From the NCBI GenBank assembly GCA_036653075.1, contig JAVVUQ010000021.1:1-21076 (forward strand): a stretch of 21,076 nucleotides of DNA, given 5' to 3'. The stretch comes from JAVVUQ01 sp036653075 (GTDB taxonomy: Bacteria > Bacillota > Clostridia > Christensenellales > CAG-314). The position numbers and the translations under genes are program-made. The notes beneath the pieces were generated by a model that searched no databases, was not told where the DNA came from, and worked only from the letters and a program-made list of their open reading frames with translations. This document shows positions 15,386-21,076 of the stretch, in pieces. Each line of letters opens with the position of its first letter. Position 1 is the stretch's first letter.

Positions 15386-15826
15386 TTATTCCCCCAGATT
15401 ATCAATATTACTTATTATATTATTATCAATTTGTTCTAAATATCGGAAAAATATCCGCTTATCCTCTTGCGTAAATCCACTCAATACCGTCTTAACAAAC
15501 TTCAACTGCATTGCTACTATCGACGCCGTTATTTCATCACATTGATTTAAAATTAAATGCGCCTTACGCCTATCTGTTTCATCTGCTTTTTTACATAGTA
15601 TCTTCTTTTTAATTAAATTCTCTACCGCTGTCGATACGTTTGATTTTGACAACATTCGATAATTTACAATGTCCGACGCCGTATCATACTTTGGATTGTT
15701 ATGCAAAAAGGCAATAACATTAACTTCCATTTGCGTCAAATTGTAACTACTACATATAGGCGCCATATATTCAATATATAATTTACTAATATGCTTACTT
15801 CTAAACAAAATTTCACTGTTATTCAT
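15386..15826 (-). CDS. MarR family transcriptional regulator
   Basis: The 146-residue protein is a winged-helix MarR regulator. The dimerisation helix lies at residues 1-22. The DNA-binding domain contains LTQMEVNVIAFLHNN (30-44), the recognition helix around MLSKSNVSTAVENLIKKKIL (58-77), and the wing signature ADETDRRKAHLIL (81-93). Helices at the C-terminus complete the dimer interface. It has a near-perfect ribosome binding site (AAAGGAGG). Upstream is a consensus promoter whose -10 box lies within a palindrome, which suggests autorepression. The MATE pump follows immediately. By family knowledge, a small ligand would release the repressor and induce regulator and pump together; the ligand is unknown. 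Confidence 0.92.
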   Translation of the reverse strand: MNNSEILFRSKHISKLYIEYMAPICSSYNLTQMEVNVIAFLHNNPKYDTASDIVNYRMLSKSNVSTAVENLIKKKILCKKADETDRRKAHLILNQCDEITASIVAMQLKFVKTVLSGFTQEDKRIFFRYLEQIDNNIISNIDNLGE

Positions 15827-15882
15827 TCTTTCCTCCTTTATCTTAAATTCTTATATTATAATTATTTAATATAAAACTCTAT

Positions 15883-15954
15883 GACTAATTAATCTTAATA
15901 ATTAGTTCTAAATAGAACAGTTATAATTATAACTAATTTTAAAATTGATGTCAA
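15883..15954 (-). promoter_or_regulatory. MarR-MATE promoter with overlapping palindromic operators
   Basis: On the minus strand, TTGACA (15949-15954), a 17-bp spacer and TATAAT (15926-15931) match the sigma-A consensus at all twelve positions. The -10 lies inside the perfect 16-bp palindrome AGTTATAATTATAACT (15919-15934). Just downstream are a second palindrome, GTTCTAAATAGAAC (15905-15918), and a third inverted repeat, ACTAATTA ... TAATTAGT (arms 15883-15890 and 15898-15905). A MarR dimer at the first site would block RNA polymerase directly. Confidence 0.8.
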
Positions 15955-15970
15955 GTAAAAAACACAAGAA

Positions 15971-16093
15971 AAAAAGTATATTTACGATAAAAAGTATATT
16001 TACGATAAAATACTTATTTACGATAAAAAGTATATTTACGATAAAGTATATTTACAATAAAATGCTTATTTATAATAAAAAGTATATTTACAA
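15971..16093. repeat. Seven tandem copies of a 16-18 bp repeat
   Basis: Units start at 15971, 15989, 16007, 16025, 16043, 16059 and 16077. The consensus is AAAAAGTATATTTACGAT; units 1, 2 and 4 are identical. Unit 5 is 16 bp, and units 3 and 6 read ACTTA/GCTTA in the middle. No spacers separate the copies, so it is a minisatellite and not a CRISPR. It fills the space between the MarR promoter and the end of the HAD gene. Confidence 0.85.
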
Positions 16094-16135
16094 AACGGTT
16101 GTATTTTATTTATAATTAAAACAATCGTTTTTTAT
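16092..16135. terminator. Hairpin at the 3' end of the HAD gene, possible bidirectional terminator
   Basis: Arms AAAACGGTTGT (16092-16102) and ACAATCGTTTT (16121-16131) pair with one wobble. The T run follows on the plus strand (16128-16133), but the only gene ending here is on the minus strand, and its stop codon (16116-16118) lies in the loop. On the minus strand only a short TTTTG follows. Function is therefore tentative. Confidence 0.4.
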
Positions 16136-18008
16136 TAATGACTTTAGCGTATTTTAATACAAATAATTTATCTTTAACATAAAAAATGAATTTTCTTAAA
16201 GTTTTAGATACTAAAGAATAATTTAGTCGAAAGTAACCAAATCCGTCAAAAAAAGTATTTTGTATTTCTATAAACGTTGTTCTATCTGTTTTATTTGTAT
16301 GTTTAAACATTTGATAGTACATATACATACATACATTGTCGATATCGCAATATGTTGTATTAAAAACTTTTGTGATTCGTTGGAATTTTTCAAAAATTTT
16401 ATTTTGTAATGGTTCAATATACTGATAAAAGGCAGCTGTTTCTATTGGCGTATTAGTCAAAATTGGAAGATTTGTCTTTGTGTCATAATTCTTACAAGAG
16501 CCAGTTTCCGTTCTTAAAAATTCTTCCCAATTAAATCTTCGGTAAGAAAATATTTTATCTTGATACCCCAATCCCTTTAATTTTGTGGCAAACAACAAAC
16601 CATATAATTTTTTATTAACAGAATGTTTATTTACGTTTCCTATATAAAATCCCTGGAGATTAATTTCTTTATCAAAATAATTTCCTAAATATCTTTGCAT
16701 ATTACCAATCCAACCGCTATCGACGATATAAAAACCGTCTTTATAAATATCCACATTAAAGCTTTGTAGATAGTAGGTGTAACTTTGTCGTTGTTCGTCG
16801 CGCATTTTTTGGTATAATGTATTAAACGTTTTTGAAGTTATCAATGATTGAAAGTCTTTTGATTTATAAAATTGTAAATATGCTTTATTGCTTTTTATAT
16901 TTGCCTCCTTAATAATAAGATTAATTTCATTATCGTTAAAGTTTAATGATTTTAAGAAGTTTTTACAAGTTAGAAGGGGCATATTTGACAATCCCATAAA
17001 AGACTCGTCATAATTTTTACAAGAAGTATTGATTATGCTTTTTCGAGATACATAAATATAGTGCGATTTTATATTTAAATTATTAGCATTACAATAATAA
17101 TCAAAAATCTTTTTTAAAAATTGCCCCTCTCTTGCTAAAAAAAATAAATTGCTTATGTTTTTTCTTTTGCAACAATCAGCTAATCTCTTTGTAAATAGGA
17201 ATAAAGGAAAGGCATTATTTGAATAGCAAGTATCCGTAATGTCATCGTTGAAAATTTGTTGATATGCTGTTGGCGTTTGGATTTTTTGTTTTGATTTTCT
17301 TAAAATTTTACAATCTCGTCTTATTTGTGGCAAAACGCTTTTAGTCTTTAGACCCGCTTTATGCGCCATAATACCATCAGACCATAAATTATCGCCTATC
17401 ATAGTGATGTTTTTTGGGTTGAGATTTTTCATTTTTATGATTTCGCTATAAATACTGCCTGTTTTTTTTGATTTTTTTAAATCGCACGAAACAAATATAT
17501 CTTCAAAAATATTTAAAGTATCAAAATTTAATTCCTTTAACCATTTTTCAATTATTTCTTTATTACAATAAAAATCTGATACTAAGTAAATTTTGCAACC
17601 TTGTTTCTTCTTTTTATAAAGATACGTAGCGACATTACGCTTTAAATAATGACTGTTGTGTTCCGCATTAAAATAGGCGCTGTATGATAGTTCAACAAAT
17701 TCGTTTAGCGTAACGTTTTTTGGAAGATACTTTTGTAATATACAATAAATATCATTAAATATGTCTTTAATATCCATTAAAAATTCAGAGTTTTCTTTTT
17801 CTATAATGTCAAACCGCTCATAGTTTCTCCAACTTCTCATAAAAAGTTTAAAAAATTCAATAGGAGAAAATTGATGATAAGTCTTGTTGATTTCTACGCT
17901 CCAATCATAAATAACATCATTAGGAGTTTTTGCTCTGCCAATTAAGGTGTTAAAGCAATCAGTAAATATTATTTTTTGATTATCCGCCTTTTTTTTGTTA
18001 TCTTGCAT
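16116..18008 (-). CDS. HAD superfamily hydrolase-like protein with large C-terminal domain (polysaccharide-cluster type, COG5610-like)
   Basis: The two-domain protein has about 630 residues; positions here count from the first ATG of the frame at 18020. Residues 16-225 form a HAD domain: nucleophile Asp21 in IIFTDCFNTLIGR, Ser148 in IYLVSDFY, Lys185/186 in KKSKKTGS, and the acidic motif MIGDNLWSDG with Asp210 and Asp215. The C-terminal part contains NLFFLAREGQFLKKIFDYY, SHYIYVSRKSI and GFYIVDSGWIGNMQRYLG. I know these motifs from HAD proteins found in capsule and surface-glycan clusters, where the reaction is not settled. No glycosyltransferase or capsule gene is nearby, so it stands alone here. 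I prefer the ATG at 18008 because GGAG lies 8 bases before it, inside the upstream in-frame ATG. It is richer in Lys, Asn and Ile than its neighbours, which may hint at transfer. Confidence 0.75.
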   Translation of the reverse strand: MQDNKKKADNQKIIFTDCFNTLIGRAKTPNDVIYDWSVEINKTYHQFSPIEFFKLFMRSWRNYERFDIIEKENSEFLMDIKDIFNDIYCILQKYLPKNVTLNEFVELSYSAYFNAEHNSHYLKRNVATYLYKKKKQGCKIYLVSDFYCNKEIIEKWLKELNFDTLNIFEDIFVSCDLKKSKKTGSIYSEIIKMKNLNPKNITMIGDNLWSDGIMAHKAGLKTKSVLPQIRRDCKILRKSKQKIQTPTAYQQIFNDDITDTCYSNNAFPLFLFTKRLADCCKRKNISNLFFLAREGQFLKKIFDYYCNANNLNIKSHYIYVSRKSIINTSCKNYDESFMGLSNMPLLTCKNFLKSLNFNDNEINLIIKEANIKSNKAYLQFYKSKDFQSLITSKTFNTLYQKMRDEQRQSYTYYLQSFNVDIYKDGFYIVDSGWIGNMQRYLGNYFDKEINLQGFYIGNVNKHSVNKKLYGLLFATKLKGLGYQDKIFSYRRFNWEEFLRTETGSCKNYDTKTNLPILTNTPIETAAFYQYIEPLQNKIFEKFQRITKVFNTTYCDIDNVCMYMYYQMFKHTNKTDRTTFIEIQNTFFDGFGYFRLNYSLVSKTLRKFIFYVKDKLFVLKYAKVINKKRLF

Positions 18009-18174
18009 AATTTGCTCCATTTAATCATTAGTTTATTTTACTAATTAATGCGATAGTCATAAGTTTTATTATTTTTAATTTTTTGCTTATAAATGACAAA
18101 TATTTAAATTTAAGTTTTATTTAATATTTTAAATTATCATATATGGCGATGTTGTTGTATTGTTAAAAATTCTT

Positions 18175-18222
18175 TTAAATTTGTAATATTTTATGTTCAA
18201 TTATTTTTTTCGTTGGTTTCAT
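18175..18222 (-). CDS. Possible 15-codon leader ORF upstream of the HAD gene
   Basis: The frame reads MKPTKKIIEHKILQI and has GGAG (18232-18235) 9 bases before its ATG. It lies downstream of a good promoter on the same strand and about 165 bases before the HAD start. It may be a regulatory upstream ORF or coincidence; nothing in the peptide suggests an amino-acid attenuator. Confidence 0.3.
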   Translation of the reverse strand: MKPTKKIIEHKILQI

Positions 18223-18265
18223 TTTAATAATCTCCAACAAAAAAATTATTATACTCTATGCCATA

Positions 18266-18294
18266 ATTATATCACAAACTTTTTAATTAATCAA
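18266..18294 (-). promoter_or_regulatory. Sigma-A promoter for the HAD gene
   Basis: On the minus strand, TTGATT (18289-18294), a 17-bp spacer and a perfect TATAAT (18266-18271) are present. It lies in the 430-base region between the divergent HAD and kdpD genes. The predicted leader is about 250 bases long and contains the 15-codon ORF. Confidence 0.55.
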
Positions 18295-18406
18295 TTTTAA
18301 TAAATAAACACAAATTGAATTTTAATCATTTTTATTTTAATTACATAAGCAAAAAATAAAGTTTAAAAACTTATTAAAAAAAAACAAATGAGATATATTA
18401 TTTATT

Positions 18407-18435
18407 TTGACTTTTGGGACTTTTTGTGTTAATAT
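18407..18435 (+). promoter_or_regulatory. Promoter of the kdpDE operon, very close to the start codon
   Basis: TTGACT (18407-18412) and TAATAT (18430-18435) are 17 bp apart. TATAAT at 18433-18438 is an alternative, poorly spaced -10. Transcription would start at or within a few bases of the ATG at 18442, and no Shine-Dalgarno sequence is visible, so the mRNA may be leaderless. Confidence 0.55.
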
Positions 18436-18441
18436 AATCAT

Positions 18442-19503
18442 ATGAAAGAAAAATCTAAAAAGTTTTTAAAAACGACGTTATTATTTTTTTTAATATATTT
18501 TGCCTGTACGGCGATATGTTTTTTATTAGACATATTTAAAATAGACAATTTGAATTTTATAATGATTTATATATTGGGCGTTTTGATTATCGCTATAATT
18601 ACTGATGGATATGTTGTATCGCTGTTATTTTCGTTATTGTGTGTCGCATCTTATAATTTCTTTTTTACCTATCCACGAATGTCGTTGGAAGTTTTTGATT
18701 TAAAATATATAGTAACATTTATTATTATGTTTGCAATAAGTTTAATAGTTAGTACTATGACATTTAAACTTAAAAAAAAGTTGATAGAAATAAATGAACT
18801 TAATAAAGAAAAATATAGAATTGAACAAGAAACCGAAAAGGAAAAATTAAAGGCGACAATGTTGCGCAGTATTTCTCACGATTTACGTACGCCGCTAACG
18901 GCAATTACGAGCGGAGCGGAGCTTTTGCTTGCAGATAATAAGTTAGATAAAGACGAAAAGAGAGAGATTCTAAAAAGTTTAGTTGATCAATCTAATTGGA
19001 CGGTGCGATTAGTTGAAGATTTATTATTATTGACAAAAGTCGAATCAAACAATTTAAAAATTATTAAAGAGAAAGAAGCTATTGAAGAAATAATACCTGA
19101 AGCGATACGAAATGTTGCGTCTATTAAAGGTAATAGGCAAATTACTGTGGATATTCCTAAAGATTTAATGTTAGTGCCGATGGACGCTACTTTAGTAATA
19201 CAACTTATATGTAATATATTAAATAATGCTATAAAGTTTACAGCCGATGATGGTAAAATTAAAATAAATGTTTTCACAACGGGAAGTAATGCAATTTTTA
19301 GAATTTACAATAATGGCGAAAAGATAGAAAAAGATAAAATATCTAAAATATTTGATCTTTATTACACTAATGCTGATAGGTCAAGTACAGGTATAGGACT
19401 TGCTGTTTGCAAAGCGATAGTGATGGCTCACGCAGGCAGTATTGATGCAAGAAATAGTGATGATGGCGTAGTTTTCGAATTTACGCTGCCTTTAGGAGAA
19501 TAG
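18442..19503 (+). CDS. kdpD: KdpD-like sensor histidine kinase (short form: DUF4118 membrane domain + kinase)
   Basis: The 353-residue kinase has four membrane segments (about residues 11-30, 38-54, 57-76 and 87-107), with the KdpD-type DUF4118 sequence NFIMIYILGVLIIAIITDGY and ASYNFFFTYPRMSLEVFD. A coiled-coil linker (110-140) is followed by the H box SISHDLRTPLTAI with phospho-acceptor His146. The N box is ILNNAIKFT (259-267), then YNNGEKI in place of the usual DxGxG, FDLYY, and the G box STGIGLAVCKAI. It lacks the N-terminal KdpD and Usp domains, which in full-length KdpD contribute to sensing, so it is about 550 residues shorter than E. coli KdpD. It sits 4 bases before kdpE and in the same locus as kdpA, which supports the assignment. 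No ribosome binding site precedes the ATG. Confidence 0.88.
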   Translation: MKEKSKKFLKTTLLFFLIYFACTAICFLLDIFKIDNLNFIMIYILGVLIIAIITDGYVVSLLFSLLCVASYNFFFTYPRMSLEVFDLKYIVTFIIMFAISLIVSTMTFKLKKKLIEINELNKEKYRIEQETEKEKLKATMLRSISHDLRTPLTAITSGAELLLADNKLDKDEKREILKSLVDQSNWTVRLVEDLLLLTKVESNNLKIIKEKEAIEEIIPEAIRNVASIKGNRQITVDIPKDLMLVPMDATLVIQLICNILNNAIKFTADDGKIKINVFTTGSNAIFRIYNNGEKIEKDKISKIFDLYYTNADRSSTGIGLAVCKAIVMAHAGSIDARNSDDGVVFEFTLPLGE

Positions 19504-19507
19504 TAGA

Positions 19508-20188
19508 ATGGACGATAAAGTTATACTTATTGTGGAAGATGATAAAGCTATACAAAACTTATTAAAGATAGCGCTTAAAACAGATTATAAAGTAGATATT
19601 GTTAATACTGCGGAACTGGCGATAGATTATTGTGTTAAAAATATCGTAGATCTTGTAATTTTAGATTTAGGGCTTCCAGATAAAGATGGTATGTATGTTT
19701 TAGAAAATATACGAAGTTGGACAAAAAATTTGCCGATTTTGATTTTAAGCGCAAGAAGCGATGATACTGATAAAGTAAATGCGTTGGATAATGGCGCAAA
19801 TGATTATATTCAAAAGCCATTTTCTACAACGGAATTGCTTGCGCGAATAAGAGTATCGTTACGTAACAATATAATTTTAGAGGAAAATTCAATTTTTACA
19901 AATGGAGATTTAGTAATAGATTATATAGCGCACAGTATATATTTAAGCGGTCAAGAAGTGCATTTTACTAATTTTGAATATAAAGTTATTTGTTTGCTTG
20001 CTCAAAATGTAGGCAAGACATTGACGCACAACTATATTATTTCGCAAATTTGGGGAATGGGCGGGAACGACAAAAACGGATTGCGTGTCTTTATGGCAGC
20101 GATAAGACGAAAAATAGAAAAGAACGCTTATTGCGATGAAATAATACGAACAGATGTCGGCGTCGGGTATAGAATGAATAAAATTTAA
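19508..20188 (+). CDS. kdpE: KdpE-like OmpR-family response regulator
   Basis: The 226-residue response regulator has a receiver domain at residues 1-120 with the acidic pocket Glu10-Asp11-Asp12, phospho-acceptor Asp53 in LVILDLGLPD, Ser81 in LILSARSDD, and Lys103 in YIQKPF. The winged-helix output domain (about 130-224) is of OmpR/PhoB type: VHFTNFEYKVICLLAQNVGK, NYIISQIWG, and a C-terminal RTDVGVGYRM. The order and close spacing with the KdpD-like kinase, and the kdpA gene downstream, identify it as the regulator of the Kdp potassium pump. AGGAG lies inside the last codons of the kinase gene, so the two are translationally linked. A strong terminator follows 42 bases after the stop. Confidence 0.92.
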   Translation: MDDKVILIVEDDKAIQNLLKIALKTDYKVDIVNTAELAIDYCVKNIVDLVILDLGLPDKDGMYVLENIRSWTKNLPILILSARSDDTDKVNALDNGANDYIQKPFSTTELLARIRVSLRNNIILEENSIFTNGDLVIDYIAHSIYLSGQEVHFTNFEYKVICLLAQNVGKTLTHNYIISQIWGMGGNDKNGLRVFMAAIRRKIEKNAYCDEIIRTDVGVGYRMNKI

Positions 20189-20230
20189 TGTAATAGTTTA
20201 AAATATCAACTTATATTTAAATACTAATAC

Positions 20231-20269
20231 AATCTTAATGCTTTTAATCCAAGTATTAAGATTTTTTTT
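20231..20269 (+). terminator. Rho-independent terminator or attenuator between kdpE and the Kdp structural genes
   Basis: Arms AATCTTAATGCTT (20231-20243) and AAGTATTAAGATT (20251-20263) form 13 pairs with one G-U and a 7-base loop, followed by a T run. The upstream string AATACT (20220-20225) can pair with AGTATT (20252-20257), which could form a weak competing structure. It may simply end kdpDE, or it may limit read-through into the genes below. Confidence 0.8.
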
Positions 20270-20338
20270 ATATTAAATGTAATAATATATAAGTAGTAAT
20301 AAATAGGCAAGGATATTTTTATTACAAAAAGGAGAATT

Positions 20339-20548
20339 ATGAACGAATTAATAAATAAGAAAGTACATATTGTATTTGTTCAAGAAGTTCATACCCGATA
20401 TGGTGTGATTGCAACAAGCGGTGAGTTTTTAAATAGTAAAAATGGATTTATAATAGTAAGAAATTTATTAAATTCAAAAATAACTTATTACGCTGAAAAA
20501 TTTATTAAATCAATAGACATTATTGAACAAGAAAGAGAGGAAAATTAA
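20339..20548 (+). CDS. Unrecognised 69-residue protein inside the kdp locus (possible small beta-barrel)
   Basis: I do not recognise this family. The gene has a good ribosome binding site (AAAAGGAG before the ATG), ends one base before the next start codon, and lies in the same direction as kdpF and kdpA, so it belongs to that transcript. The protein is soluble, with no signal or membrane segment, and ends in an acidic tail (EQEREEN). The pattern of alternating strands (KKVHIVFVQ, YGVIATSGEFL, GFIIVRNLL, KITYYAEKFI, KSIDIIE) resembles five-strand Sm-like or SH3-like small barrels, in which a glycine lies in the bent second strand. That is an inference from strand pattern only. It could bind RNA, or could be a small cytosolic modulator of the Kdp pump. 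Standard kdp operons contain no such gene that I know of. Confidence 0.75.
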   Translation: MNELINKKVHIVFVQEVHTRYGVIATSGEFLNSKNGFIIVRNLLNSKITYYAEKFIKSIDIIEQEREEN

Positions 20549-20549
20549 A

Positions 20550-20636
20550 ATGTTGATTGTAAAAATAATATGTGGAGTGGTTTTTTTAGGATTATTAGCA
20601 TTTCAAATGTATAAGCTATTTAGAGGTGGAAAATAA
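20550..20636 (+). CDS. kdpF: KdpF-like single-span membrane peptide
   Basis: The 28-residue peptide reads MLIVKIICGVVFLGLLAFQM followed by YKLFRGGK: one hydrophobic segment (about residues 6-21) and a basic end. Size, membrane character and position directly before kdpA match KdpF, the small subunit that stabilises the KdpABC potassium-pumping ATPase. Sequence conservation of KdpF is low, so the assignment rests mainly on context. A GAGAGG ribosome binding site overlaps the end of the preceding gene. Its stop codon TAA shares its last base with the kdpA start (TAATG), which implies translational coupling. Because it is so short, automatic annotation could easily miss it. Confidence 0.7.
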   Translation: MLIVKIICGVVFLGLLAFQMYKLFRGGK

Positions 20637-21076
20637 TGATAGAACAAATAATTTTTACAGTTATAGCTGATATTGTTTTTTTGGCATTATTGATTGGAAT
20701 AGGCTATATATTTGGTAAAAGTTTTTTTAAGGTATATAAAAGAGAAAAATTATTGACATCAAAAATATTTGACAATATTGAAAAAGTGATTTATAAAGCG
20801 ATGGGTATTGATCCGACAGAGGAAATGAGCGCAAAAAAATATACGTTAAGCATAATTTGCTTTAGTGTGGTCGGATTAGTTGGTTTAATTGCGATACTTA
20901 TGGCGCAATCATTACTTACATTAAATCCAAATCATATTGATGGAATGAGTTGGCATTTAGCGTTTAATACGGCGGTTAGTTTTGTTACAAATACAAATTG
21001 GCAAGCGTATAGCGGCGAAACGCAACTTTCGTATTTATCTCAAATGATAGGATTAACAGTACAAAATTTTCTCTCT
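20636..21076 (+). CDS. kdpA: Potassium-transporting ATPase subunit KdpA, N-terminal part (runs off the right edge)
   Basis: The first 147 codons of the K+-selective channel-like subunit of the Kdp P-type ATPase complex are present. A first membrane helix (about residues 5-27) is followed by the cytoplasmic segment ending FDNIEKVIYKAMGIDPTEEM. A second helix (70-95) leads to the first pore loop SWHLAFNTAVSFVTNTNWQA and then YSGETQLSYLSQMIGLTVQN. TNTNWQ (residues 118-123) belongs to the first selectivity-filter repeat. This stretch is strongly conserved and makes the identity secure. AGAGGTGG before the ATG provides the ribosome binding site, and the start overlaps the kdpF stop by one base. 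kdpB and kdpC are expected beyond the window. Confidence 0.96.
   Translation, partial: MIEQIIFTVIADIVFLALLIGIGYIFGKSFFKVYKREKLLTSKIFDNIEKVIYKAMGIDPTEEMSAKKYTLSIICFSVVGLVGLIAILMAQSLLTLNPNHIDGMSWHLAFNTAVSFVTNTNWQAYSGETQLSYLSQMIGLTVQNFLS

Noticed and set aside
15971..16093. CRISPR array
   Set aside because: The 16-18 bp units are directly adjacent with no unique spacers, and no cas gene is present.
19314..19335. Inactive kinase because DxGxG is replaced by NNGEKI in the KdpD-like protein
   Set aside because: N-x-G variants at this place are common in active histidine kinases, and the H, N, F and G boxes are intact.
20189..20338. c-di-AMP (ydaO-type) or other riboswitch before the kdp structural genes
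   Set aside because: The 150-base leader is too short and too A/T-rich, and the only clear structure is the terminator hairpin.

Overview
The window is AT-rich DNA from a low-G+C bacterium, most likely a Bacillota (Clostridia-like) lineage. The evidence is WhiA, AGGAGG-type ribosome binding sites, sigma-A style promoters (two TTGACA -35 boxes at 17 bp from their -10), a DUF4118 KdpD-type kinase and a ParE/ParC pair of clostridial type. It reads as a chromosomal scaffold with two 100-N gaps (7898-7997 and 13595-13694). No rRNA, tRNA, CRISPR array, IS element or phage gene was seen.

Left edge (1-1370): the start of a type IV pilin-like gene on the minus strand, then about 1.1 kb of gene-free, very AT-rich DNA. 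This stretch holds two families of degenerate short tandem repeats and a compact array of six same-direction DnaA boxes (1252-1324). It ends in a perfect 14-bp-stem palindrome at the 3' end of the next gene.

Middle (1371-18008): every complete gene is on the minus strand. In transcription order from the right they are: a HAD-type surface-polysaccharide-associated protein; a MarR regulator with its MATE efflux pump, behind a consensus promoter whose -10 lies in a 16-bp palindrome; two translationally coupled DUF21-CBS membrane proteins, one lacking the CorC_HlyC domain; an HD-domain phosphohydrolase; a Na/Pi cotransporter with a PhoU-like tail; type IIA topoisomerase subunits B and A; WhiA; and a FlaR-like P-loop kinase. 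A small plus-strand gene for a secreted or membrane peptide sits at 13561 and is mostly lost in the second gap.

Right edge (18442-21076): a plus-strand Kdp potassium-uptake locus. It contains a short KdpD-like kinase that may be leaderless, KdpE, a strong terminator or attenuator, an unrecognised 69-residue protein with a possible small beta-barrel (Sm-like) pattern, a 28-residue KdpF-like peptide, and the first 147 codons of kdpA.

The most interesting items are the DnaA-box array beside AT-rich repeats and a topoisomerase operon, the unknown protein inserted in the kdp operon, the MarR promoter/operator, the SD-sequestering hairpin between the CBS paralogues, and the exact 55-bp duplication flanking the first gap, which looks like an assembly artefact.
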